Shown here: positions 45,274 to 52,976 of the stretch, in pieces
Position numbering within the stretch: position 1 is the stretch's first letter
How the letters are laid out: every line of letters starts with the position of its first letter
NCBI GenBank assembly: GCA_965249205.1
Contig: CBDFLL010000004.1
Location: forward strand, 124,001-188,000
Length of the DNA: 64,000 nucleotides
Source of the DNA: JAQBVV01 sp965249205
GTDB lineage: Bacteria > Acidobacteriota > Vicinamibacteria > Vicinamibacterales > UBA2999
Reading direction: 5' to 3'
The notes under the pieces: model-generated
The model's database searches: none
What the model was told of the DNA's origin: nothing
What the model saw: the letters and a program-made list of their open reading frames with translations, nothing else
Program-made: the position numbers and the translations under genes

Positions 45274-47535
45274 ATGCGTAGTGATCCACACGGCCGTCCC
45301 CGCAGGGGCAATCACGCGGAGTGGGCCAGCTTGGAGCTGGGCGAACTCGAACGCAGGCTGGGCGCGTCGGTCGCGGGTCCGGAGGAAGAGAGCGACGTCT
45401 GGCCGCCGGATGGGATTTCGAGCGGCGATCTCATCGCCGACGCCGCGTTCTTCAGCTTCACCGCGCCTGAGGCCGTGCGTGACCTCGACCTGCCGACCGG
45501 TGTCGTGGCGGACCTGCTCCGAGCCGCGGCTCTCCCAGGCGAGGTGGGTCTGTCGGCATGGCATCGGATCGCCCGTCGGATACGGCTAGACGCCTGCGAC
45601 GGAGCGCTGCGTCGTCTTCTGCCCCCGCTGTACGCGAATCTGCGTGGTCACATTGATGCGGGGAGGCTTGCCGGCGCAAAGGCGGCGGCCGTCGAGTCCT
45701 GGTGCCGTGGCCAGCGACTGGAGCACGTTATGCGCGGTCTGCTCGACGCCCTGAGCGATGCCGGCGTCGCATTCCTGCCCCTCGGCGGCACGGCGCTTGT
45801 GACCACCTACTACGCGGGTGATTGGAGCCGCCGGTGGACCTCCCGCATCCGCCTCCTGGTGCGCTCGCCCTTGCCGGCCGACGCCGAGAGTGGTCTGGCC
45901 GGTGACGGGTGGAACGCGATCCCAGATGCCGACGGAGTGCACAGGGGCCACCGTCACTTTGAAAAAGACGGGGTCAACCTGGCCCTCCATGTGGGCCTCG
46001 TGGGCAGCCCCCAGACTGAATCTGCGGACGAGACGACTTGGCAGGCGGCTGTGCCTGCAAAGGGACTGTTTGCTCGAAGCCTCTGCCCCACCGACGATCT
46101 GCTGTACGTGTGCACAAGGGCCGACCTCACCGGTGGCTCGCTGTCGTGGGCGGTCGACGCGACGACCATCTTGCGATCGGCGGATGGTGCGATCGACTGG
46201 ACCAGGCTGTGTTCGATGGCTGTTTGTGCCGGCGCAGGCGACGGCCTCCGCCAAGCGCTGCTCTTCCTGCGCACCCATCTGGACGCAACAGTGCCAGACT
46301 CAGCCATGCCTACACCCGTCCGCCAGGATGCCAGGACAAACGATCGAGACCGAGGGAACCATCGAACTACCGCACCACCGCTGGTCTCCTCTGCATGTCC
46401 CGATGAAGAACCGGCCCCACTGGCGCGCGGACCGATGACGAATCTCGGGCTCGTGCGGCGAGGGCCACTGGCAGGGGCGTCGTGTCTCCCCTGGCTGGCG
46501 AGGATTCTCGCGCAACATCCGAACTCCACAGCGCAAGACATCACGCATGGCATGCCGCACATCGCGGAGCTCACCCGCTTTGCCGCCGCCCATGATCTGG
46601 GGCCTCTGCTCTCGCAGAGAACCGACCACCCGGCCTTGCGACATTCGCTGCCGGAGGTGCTACGACAGAGCTGGAAGAGCGCCTACGTTTCCCGCTGGCT
46701 CGCCAACCAGCGACTTGTGTACGGGCTGCGTGGGCTCCGGCTGGCATTCTCCGAAGCTGGAATAGACTGCCTGCTGCTCAAGGGTCCCCATCTCGCAGAC
46801 CGCTTCTACGGCGACCTTGCGCAACGCACTTTCGACGACATCGATCTTCTCGTTCGTCCCGATCGAGTCGAACCATGCCTCCACCTCCTGGCCAAACTCG
46901 GCTTCTCCAACCCGACACCCCGCTATCCGCTACCGTGTGGTCTCTCGCGGCTTCTCCGTGGCCTCACTCACGGGACGAGCCAACGTCGGGGAGAGCTGGC
47001 CGTAGACGTGCATTGGGCGCTGCGATGCCATCCGTCCTTCGCCATCGACGACGCTCGGATCTGGGCCACCCGAGAAGGCTTCACGCTGCCGGGACGCGGC
47101 GAGGAACACATGCACGTACCGGCCGACGAGTATGTGCTGGTACTCACCGTACTCGGAATCTTCGACGACCTGTCTCGGCTGCTGCTCCCGGTCAAGGGCT
47201 TGATCGACGCGTTCCTGATCCTTCGCGCGGTTGATTCCATCGTCGACTGGTCTGATTTCCTGAGTCGCAGACGGGCGGAGCGCCTTCATGCGATCGTCGT
47301 TGACGTGCTGACGATGATCGTCGAGCTGTTCGCTGCCAGGGAGCTGTTACCTCGGCTCGTTGCTGCCCTCGAGACGCAAGGCACGACCGGTTCCCGAAGC
47401 CTCAAGGTCACCCGCGGGCCGGCGAATCGTCTGGGCGTGATCTGGTCATATCGGCTACAGCTGTACGACATGCCCAGAGCGATCTCGTTTGCGCACTTTC
47501 TCGTCACCGCGCCGATCAGAACAGTCTTGTTCTAA
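45274..47535 (+). CDS. Double NTP_transf_5-type nucleotidyltransferase-like protein
   Basis: 753 residues with two copies of an uncharacterised nucleotidyltransferase fold (PF14907-like). The second, about 485-600, has the canonical ALLKG pattern: GIDCLLLKGPHLADRFYGDL then RTFDDIDLLVRP and VDVHWALRCHPSF. The first, about 155-250, keeps GVAFLPLGGTALVTTYYAGD but has SRIRLLVRSP where the acidic pair should be, so it is probably catalytically dead. Such proteins accompany HprK-like and PqqD genes in RiPP-like loci. Divergent from the glycosyltransferase gene with 39 bases between starts. Confidence 0.75.
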   Translation: MRSDPHGRPRRGNHAEWASLELGELERRLGASVAGPEEESDVWPPDGISSGDLIADAAFFSFTAPEAVRDLDLPTGVVADLLRAAALPGEVGLSAWHRIARRIRLDACDGALRRLLPPLYANLRGHIDAGRLAGAKAAAVESWCRGQRLEHVMRGLLDALSDAGVAFLPLGGTALVTTYYAGDWSRRWTSRIRLLVRSPLPADAESGLAGDGWNAIPDADGVHRGHRHFEKDGVNLALHVGLVGSPQTESADETTWQAAVPAKGLFARSLCPTDDLLYVCTRADLTGGSLSWAVDATTILRSADGAIDWTRLCSMAVCAGAGDGLRQALLFLRTHLDATVPDSAMPTPVRQDARTNDRDRGNHRTTAPPLVSSACPDEEPAPLARGPMTNLGLVRRGPLAGASCLPWLARILAQHPNSTAQDITHGMPHIAELTRFAAAHDLGPLLSQRTDHPALRHSLPEVLRQSWKSAYVSRWLANQRLVYGLRGLRLAFSEAGIDCLLLKGPHLADRFYGDLAQRTFDDIDLLVRPDRVEPCLHLLAKLGFSNPTPRYPLPCGLSRLLRGLTHGTSQRRGELAVDVHWALRCHPSFAIDDARIWATREGFTLPGRGEEHMHVPADEYVLVLTVLGIFDDLSRLLLPVKGLIDAFLILRAVDSIVDWSDFLSRRRAERLHAIVVDVLTMIVELFAARELLPRLVAALETQGTTGSRSLKVTRGPANRLGVIWSYRLQLYDMPRAISFAHFLVTAPIRTVLF

Positions 47536-47586
47536 GCCGCCACCTTCTCTTGACTCTCCGCGACTCCGTGACGACTTCGAGGCAGA

Positions 47587-48243
47587 ATGAGAACCAGACG
47601 AATGCTGGAACGTCCTCAGGCAAGCCGTCACCCCGAACCGCAGGTGGAAACCGTGCGTGATGAGTTTCAGGCGACACATTCAGCGAGGCTGCCTGGCCTT
47701 CTCAGCGCGACACTGATCAACGTCGTCCTTGAGGGCATGCGCCGCGGCACCTGGATCGGCCACGAGCATGAGGGGCTGGCGCGCGAAGTGATTCTGGACG
47801 ACGTGCGGACCCTCGATGTGCTGCACTTCGTTGCCAATACGCCGGAGTTTCTGACTCTGGTCCGGGAGCTTACCGCTTGCGACGCCATCACCCGATTCGA
47901 GGGTCGTGTGTATCGCATGATTCCCGGAACGGACCACCATGACTCGTGGCACGACGATGCAGGAGAACATCGGCTCGTCGGGATGAGTCTCAACCTTGGA
48001 TCCCGGCCCTACGAGGGGGGAGCATTTCAACTTCGAGAGAAGAGTGAACCCACTATCGTGCGTGAGCTGCCCAACACGCGGCCTGGCGACGCGATCCTGT
48101 TCCGTATTTCGCCCGATCTCACGCACCGCGTCACGCCCGTTGCTGGAACGGAACCCAAGACGGCGTTTGCTGGATGGTTTTTGGCTGGCGGAGCGGACTA
48201 CTTCTCGACGCTCCTCGGTGCTGCACGAAGACGGCATTCCTGA
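47587..48243 (+). CDS. 2-oxoglutarate/Fe(II)-dependent oxygenase
   Basis: 218 residues with the double-stranded beta-helix pattern: the HxD iron ligands in HHDSWHDDAGEHRLVGMS, the sheet LNLGSRPYEGGAFQLRE, and the distal His in PDLTHRVTPVAGTEPKTAFA. This is a prolyl-4-hydroxylase-like arrangement (2OG-FeII_Oxy_3). The basic residue that binds 2-oxoglutarate would be the Lys ~10 residues after the distal His. Co-directional with and 51 bases behind the nucleotidyltransferase. With a Pro-rich tail protein nearby, prolyl hydroxylation is conceivable; this is inference. Confidence 0.78.
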   Translation: MRTRRMLERPQASRHPEPQVETVRDEFQATHSARLPGLLSATLINVVLEGMRRGTWIGHEHEGLAREVILDDVRTLDVLHFVANTPEFLTLVRELTACDAITRFEGRVYRMIPGTDHHDSWHDDAGEHRLVGMSLNLGSRPYEGGAFQLREKSEPTIVRELPNTRPGDAILFRISPDLTHRVTPVAGTEPKTAFAGWFLAGGADYFSTLLGAARRRHS

Positions 48244-48498
48244 GCGTCGGTCCGAAGTGCCACCACAGTAGGCCTCCCCTCTTCGCTCTCCGACACAAAA
48301 GATCCACGCCCAGCGGCGGTGATCAGCGTCGTCGGGTTGGCGCGATCAGAGCGCTTTTCAGATCGCCCTTGTGCTGACTGGGCAAGCCATGGGCCTTCTG
48401 CACGCGCCACTGCACGCTTCGGTCCCGCCGAATGCCGTTACCATTCTCGGCATTGCGGCGACTCGAACGCCACACGGCCATGAAAAGCGCTTTAGTTG
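48244..48498. other. Spacer without recognisable features
   Basis: No gene, repeat or hairpin recognised. Confidence 0.4.
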
Positions 48499-48810
48499 TC
48501 ACGGACCCAGACGCGTTCCGATCCGTTCGGCGGTGCCTGCCACGAGATTGATGCCAGCCCCGTCGGGTACACGGGATAGGAGATGTTCAGGGTCATCGAG
48601 CGGGTGGTCGAGCCGCCCTTCCTCGAATAGCCGATAGCCTCTGGATGTGAAGAACTCCAGGACAGTTGCTGGCGCCACTCCACGCTCGCGCAACAAGTAT
48701 GGGCAGACTTCGAATACGACCACTGGCCGGTCGCGTTCGATAAGCGACACCCCACCGCCCAAGACCGCCAATTCGTCGCCGTCGACGCATCGCGGTTCAG
48801 TTCCTCCCGT
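48499..48810 (-). pseudogene. C-terminal fragment of an FkbM-type methyltransferase
   Basis: The minus strand reads VDGDELAVLGGGVSLIERDR, PVVVFEVCPYLLRERGVAPA then VLEFFTSRGYRLFEEGRL, matching the last ~90 residues of FkbM-family SAM methyltransferases (VDG-E plus EV-P-LL). Upstream of about 48810 the homology ends and no start or SAM-binding core is present. FkbM enzymes O-methylate sugars, so this may be a lost member of the adjacent cluster. Confidence 0.6.
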
Positions 48811-48827
48811 CCAGCCAGGAACGTCTA

Positions 48828-49076
48828 TTGCTGATATCCGAAATGTACCGACCGAGTTGGCGGGCCGACTCGGGAGGTGCGCCTCTGCGAGTCGAGCGAC
48901 TGTTCGGGGCGCTCATAGGCGTTCGTGTACCGTCAGATATTGATTCGCTTGTACTGGGCTGCCGACCATCCGCATTGGTACAAAGCGTATGGATTTCCCA
49001 CGTGACTGCCGGGGTATTTCTGCTTGTGGTCGCAGCGCTGTGGATCGGACGGGGTCGACGCGCAATCGTGGGCTAG
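48828..49076 (+). CDS. Small putative membrane protein
   Basis: 82 codons with one hydrophobic helix near the end (VTAGVFLLVVAALWIG) followed by basic residues. No ribosome binding site or family recognised; may be spurious or a remnant. Confidence 0.25.
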   Translation: MLISEMYRPSWRADSGGAPLRVERLFGALIGVRVPSDIDSLVLGCRPSALVQSVWISHVTAGVFLLVVAALWIGRGRRAIVG

Positions 49077-49108
49077 CGGGTCGTTGCCTCGCGTCGATGC
49101 GCAGCGCC

Positions 49109-49672
49109 TTAGAACCCGTCGACCCAGGACCTGGTGCCCGGTCGGTACCTCTGCACCCGTACGCGTCCAGTGGCACCGAGAATACGAATCGCGAATTGTG
49201 TGCCGTCCGCGCCACGGACATAGATCGAACCGGACGTCGCCGTGCCGAGCGGCGAAAACGAGAGCAGATTACTTGAGCCGATTCTGAGTGGGTCGCTTCC
49301 CACGTCGTCCGAGGCAGCAATGGCCACACCTGGAAACAGATCGGAGAGCCGGGCGAGCCCGTCCAGTGGCCGATCAACGCGTGAGGCGATGTCTCTGGTG
49401 CGCACCCCGTTTCGGTTGCCGTCGACGAACATCTGAAAGGTCACGCCAGTGCTCCCGTCGTCGAAGCGGAGCGCGACGGTGGCTGCCCGCATGACGGCGT
49501 GGGACCGGGCCATCGCCATTCGCGACGCCAGGTATCGTGCCGCGGCGGTAGCTCGTGCGCGATCGACCGACGCCAACGCTGAGGGAACCGCCAGGGCCGA
49601 CAGCACGGCGATCAGCCCCACCGTAAACAGCATCTCGAGAAGGGTGTAGCCGTCCCACCGAGACACCACCAC
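49109..49672 (-). CDS. GspH/FimT-like pseudopilin
   Basis: 187 residues. The prepilin signature is WDGYTLLEMLFTVGLIAVLS, with cleavage after Gly and Glu at +5, followed by a hydrophobic helix. The globular part contains ASRMAMARSHAVMRAATVAL, FDDGSTGVTFQMFVDGNRNG and SFSPLGTATSGSIYVRGADG, as in GspH domains. Processed by prepilin peptidase and inserted in a type II secretion or type IV pilus-like fibre. The start is one of three GTG codons (49666-49672). The longer frame upstream is antisense-phase noise over the next gene. Confidence 0.8.
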   Translation of the reverse strand: MVVSRWDGYTLLEMLFTVGLIAVLSALAVPSALASVDRARATAAARYLASRMAMARSHAVMRAATVALRFDDGSTGVTFQMFVDGNRNGVRTRDIASRVDRPLDGLARLSDLFPGVAIAASDDVGSDPLRIGSSNLLSFSPLGTATSGSIYVRGADGTQFAIRILGATGRVRVQRYRPGTRSWVDGF

Positions 49673-49794
49673 GGGGAACCGCGGAGAGCCGACGCCTCCG
49701 AAGCCCCGCGTGGCGGCTGGTGGATCTGGATCGGAGCCAGCAGCTGAACGGAACGGCGGATTCCTGACCGGTTCTGCTGCGGCGGCTGCGTGTC

Positions 49795-50145
49795 TTACCG
49801 CGTCTGCACCGCGGTGCGGTCCGCTCGCGGAGGCGTGAGCGCCACCAGTGCTCTCAGCTTGAGGAAGCTCACTTCGCCGATACCCCGGACGTTCATCAGT
49901 TCCTCGATCTTCTCGAACCCGTCGTTCTGCTCCCGGTAGTCCATGATGCGCTGCGCCGTCGCCGGGCCGATGCCTGGCAGCGTTTGAAGCTGCGCCATCG
50001 TCGCCGAATTCAGATTGACCCGCAGCACGGCGGTGGCCGCCGTCGCCGTGTTCGCGTTGGTCGTTGGCGACTGACCCGCCGCCTGTGCTGGGAGCGCCGT
50101 TCCGCCGAGACCGAGCACGAGTAACGCCGCAATCATCATTCTCAT
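49795..50145 (-). CDS. ComEA-like helix-hairpin-helix protein
   Basis: 116 residues: signal peptide MRMMIAALLVLGLGGTALPA, a Thr/Ala linker, then a ComEA-type double HhH motif VNLNSATMAQLQTLPGIGPA, TAQRIMDYREQNDGF, EKIEELMNVRGIGEVSFLKL. ComEA-like proteins bind double-stranded DNA in the periplasm during natural transformation. Co-directional with the pseudopilin gene, a sensible pairing for DNA uptake. The ATG at 50145 gives a proper signal peptide. Confidence 0.85.
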   Translation of the reverse strand: MRMMIAALLVLGLGGTALPAQAAGQSPTTNANTATAATAVLRVNLNSATMAQLQTLPGIGPATAQRIMDYREQNDGFEKIEELMNVRGIGEVSFLKLRALVALTPPRADRTAVQTR

Positions 50146-50455
50146 CACGTTTTCTCCTGTCCTTGTCGTGTGTGCATGGCATAGAACGGCCCCGGCATAT
50201 CCGAGGGTCGGCGAGGTCGGGCGCCGTGTACGACGGACCCGCCGGGACCGCTTGAGGTAATGCAAGCGCAACGCCAGCCGCCCGCCGCTGACGTCGTCGA
50301 CGCAACCCAATGGCCGCCTTGGAGTTATCGAAACAGAAAGGAAGGGCGAAAGTGCGGGTGCCGCTGCGACCGACAACTACCGTTGCGCAACTGGGGCCTC
50401 CCCGGATCCAAGAAGCATCTCGCGGCCGAGGTGGACACCACGAGGGGCTAATTCG

Positions 50456-51145
50456 CTATTCCCTAGCCTCGGGCGAAAGACGGTGGGCCAGGAAGACCAC
50501 GTGGCGCGGGCCGCCCTTCTTCAGTCGGGCGCGAACCCGTTCCACCCGCACGCTGAACCCGGCGTAGCGAAGACGCTGTTCAAACTTCCGGTCCTCCCAC
50601 GCCGACCACACGGCGAGCTCGCCGTCGGGCTTGAGCGCGGATCTGGCGGCGGCTATACCCTGGTTGTCGTACAGCCGCGCGTTGGCGGACTCGGTAAATG
50701 CGGTGGGACCATTGTCGACATCGAGCAGGATGGCGTCGAATCGCTGTGGACTCGACCGCAGCGTCACCCCGACGTCACCCATGACGACCCGTACGCGTGT
50801 GTCCTTCAGGGGACGATGTGCTAGAGAACCAAGGGGGCCACGGTTCCAGCCCACAACAGCAGGCACCAGTTCTCCCAGGACCACGACGGCGGTGGGTGGG
50901 AGGAGATCGAGTGTCGCGCGGAGCGTGAAGCCCATACCAAGACCGCCGACGAGCACGCACGGCCGCTCCAGCGCGCGCGCCCGGCGACACGCAAACGCGG
51001 CCAGGGCCTCCTCGGAGCCATGCATCCGGCTCGACATGAGGCTCTTACCATTGGCAAGGATGACGTACTCGGTCGTGTGACGCGTCAGCGTCAGGGTCGT
51101 GCCGTCGGGAGTGGTCGTTTCACCGAGCACCTCCCAGCGCTTCAT
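50456..51145 (-). CDS. Spermidine-synthase-like SAM-binding protein
   Basis: 229 residues. MKRWEVLGETTTPDGTTLTL starts the N-terminal beta domain. PCVLVGGLGMGFTLRATLDL is the nucleotide-binding loop. FDAILLDVDNGPTAFTESAN and SALKPDGELAVWSAWEDRKF match the spermidine/spermine synthase fold. The D-x-x-D/polyamine residues are not obviously conserved, so a role other than polyamine synthesis is possible. ATG at 51145 chosen on homology; the frame runs on to 51211. Confidence 0.75.
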   Translation of the reverse strand: MKRWEVLGETTTPDGTTLTLTRHTTEYVILANGKSLMSSRMHGSEEALAAFACRRARALERPCVLVGGLGMGFTLRATLDLLPPTAVVVLGELVPAVVGWNRGPLGSLAHRPLKDTRVRVVMGDVGVTLRSSPQRFDAILLDVDNGPTAFTESANARLYDNQGIAAARSALKPDGELAVWSAWEDRKFEQRLRYAGFSVRVERVRARLKKGGPRHVVFLAHRLSPEARE

Positions 51146-51278
51146 GGGGCGGGTGCCGAGAATCTTGAAACTACGGAACCACGATCGACAACCGTGGTTG
51201 CCGCGCGACATCGGTCTGGGAGCATCGGAGCCACCCGCGCTTCTACGTCACGACCGTGTGACGACCGACCCTTGGTGC

Positions 51279-51399
51279 CTAGCGCGGATTTCATGAGCGC
51301 GTAGCTCCGAGTAACCGCAATCAGTACCCGCGGCGGTAGATCCAGGGAGTAGGCACCGATTCGGCCCCTTGTCCTAGGTACAAGTGAAAGCCGCGCTAG
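51279..51399. mobile_element. Miniature inverted-repeat element at the epimerase stop codon
   Basis: The 113-bp core (51283-51395) begins CGCGGATTTCA and ends TGAAAGCCGCG, flanked by CTAG on both sides (51279-51282 and 51396-51399). The right CTAG contains the TAG stop of the epimerase gene. The first ~33 bases match, inverted, the right end of the element at 7631-7718 (GAGCTACGCGCTCATGAAA). Same family. Confidence 0.7.
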
Positions 51400-52340
51400 G
51401 CGACAACGGTCTGGGCGGCCCGGTACCACTCGACCGTCTTGGCCAGGCCCGCCTCGAAACCGACGGTCGGTTCGTAGCCGAGCAACCGGCTGGCTTTCCC
51501 GATATCGGCTTGCGAATCACGCACGTCGCCTTGCCGCGGGGCGGCATATAGCGGTTCCACGGTGGCCTCCATCAGGTCGCGCACCGCCCGAAAGAGCTGA
51601 TTGAGCGAGATGCGGCCGCCCGTGGCGACGTTGACGACTTCTCCATTCGCGTCCGGCGCCTCACACGCGCGCAGCACACCGTCGACCACGTTGCTCACGT
51701 AGGTAAAGTCACGCGTCTGCTCGCCATCTCCGTAAATCGTGGGTTGTCGCCCCTCGCTCAGGGCGCGGATAAAGAGTGAGATGACGCCGGAATAGGCCGA
51801 GGACGGATCCTGCCGCGGTCCAAAGACATTGAAGTAGCGGATCGTGACAGTCTCAAGGCCGTAGAGCCGCGTGAACAACTGACAGTACTGCTCCGAGACG
51901 AACTTCTGAAGCGCGTAGGGAGACAGCGGCGCCGCCGGCATGGTCTCGACTTTGGGCAGCGTCGGCGCATTGCCGTAGGCCGAGGAGGAACCGGCGTAGA
52001 TCACGCGCTTCACGCCTGCATCCCGCGCCGCGGTGAGCACATTCAAGGACGCGTCAACATTGGCGCGATGGGAGGTCATCGGGTCCTCCACTGAACGAGG
52101 GACCGACGGGATGGCGGCCTGATGCAGGACGAAATCCACTCCCTCCACGGCGCGGCTGGCGACGTCGAACTCAGCCAGGTCCCCTTCGATGAACTCGACG
52201 TTCTGGAGATGCGCGAGGTTGCGACGGGTGCCAGTCACAAGACTATCGACGACACGGACGCGCTCCCCTCGACCGACGAGTGCCTCCGCCAAGTGCGACC
52301 CGATGAACCCGGCACCGCCGGTCACTAAATACATACTCAT
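51396..52340 (-). CDS. NAD-dependent nucleotide-sugar epimerase (UDP-Glc/GlcNAc 4-epimerase type)
   Basis: 314 residues, extended SDR fold: YLVTGGAGFIGSHLAEALVG (NAD-binding GxxGxxG), the catalytic Tyr-x3-Lys in SPYALQKFVSEQY, and RYFNVFGPRQDPSSAYSGVI. It would interconvert UDP-glucose and UDP-galactose and perhaps the GlcNAc/GalNAc pair, supplying donors for the glycosyltransferases near 40-45 kb. Substrate choice cannot be read from the sequence. Its TAG stop lies inside the CTAG target of the miniature element. Confidence 0.85.
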   Translation of the reverse strand: MSMYLVTGGAGFIGSHLAEALVGRGERVRVVDSLVTGTRRNLAHLQNVEFIEGDLAEFDVASRAVEGVDFVLHQAAIPSVPRSVEDPMTSHRANVDASLNVLTAARDAGVKRVIYAGSSSAYGNAPTLPKVETMPAAPLSPYALQKFVSEQYCQLFTRLYGLETVTIRYFNVFGPRQDPSSAYSGVISLFIRALSEGRQPTIYGDGEQTRDFTYVSNVVDGVLRACEAPDANGEVVNVATGGRISLNQLFRAVRDLMEATVEPLYAAPRQGDVRDSQADIGKASRLLGYEPTVGFEAGLAKTVEWYRAAQTVVA

Positions 52341-52444
52341 ATCTCGCAGACTCTCAACCAGTCGCCGCGGCGTTGATCCGACTCACGCGTTGCGCGGCGC
52401 ACGGCGCGGCAAGGCGCACACGACGGGAGCACAAACGTCACAGT

Positions 52445-52905
52445 CGGTCGATAAGCCGAGTTCTGTCCGCCGTCACACCCTCGCGGGCGCCACGGCGGGA
52501 CGACCATTCCTCTAGCCCTGCAATCGCTCGCAGGGTCTGGCAACCTACCCGGTGGCTTCGGACGGACCGCCCTCAAACGCCACCCTATTTGGTTTTGCTC
52601 CGTGCGGGGTTTTGCCTGCCATCTGTGTTGCCACAGACGCGGTGCGCTCTTACCGCACCATTTCACCCTTACCCGCCTCCGCCCTTACGGGCTACGGCGG
52701 GCAAGCCGGTGAAGGCCTGTCCGCCGAAGCGCGCGAAGCGCGCGAAGGCGGGCGGTATATTTTCTGTGCCACTATTCCGTCAAGTTACCCTGCCCGGGCG
52801 TTACCCGGCGCACTGTCCTTCGGAGTTCGGACTTTCCTCTCCCCCAGCTACTTCGCGGTTGCCCGCGGTTAACCGAAGCAGCGGTCGTCTGGCCGACTGC
52901 GACGA
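52445..52905 (-). ncRNA. rnpB: RNase P RNA (bacterial type A)
   Basis: On the minus strand the 5' part has GAGGAAAGTCCGAACTCC and GGCAGGGTAACTTGACGG-like CR-I/CR-II blocks. The middle has AAGGGTGAAATGGTGCGGTA, GAGCGCACCG and CAAATAGGGTGGC. The 3' part ends GGACAGAACTCGGCTTAT. These are the universally conserved elements of the ribozyme that matures tRNA 5' ends. The ends are estimated to within about 10 bases. Confidence 0.95.
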
Positions 52906-52909
52906 GTCC

Positions 52910-52915
52910 ATTATG
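52910..52915 (-). promoter_or_regulatory. -10 box of rnpB
   Basis: CATAAT on the minus strand (within GCCATAATGG), 5-7 bases before the estimated 5' end of the RNase P RNA. Because the RNA 5' end is known by homology, this anchors the CATAATGG promoter pattern seen elsewhere in the window. Confidence 0.5.
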
Positions 52916-52976
52916 GCAAATTCCACGAGGGGGTGAGTCCGCAGAACCCGCGCGACGGCGTATCGCGACGCCGAAT

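Noticed and set aside
39045..47535. Lasso-peptide cluster (HprK-like, PqqD, nucleotidyltransferase)
   Set aside because: No lasso cyclase (asparagine-synthetase-like) or transglutaminase-like B2 protease is present, and the PqqD protein carries its own tail.
49673..50305. N-terminal extension of the pseudopilin frame
   Set aside because: It runs out of frame through the ComEA-like gene, and the prepilin signature marks the true start at about 49672.
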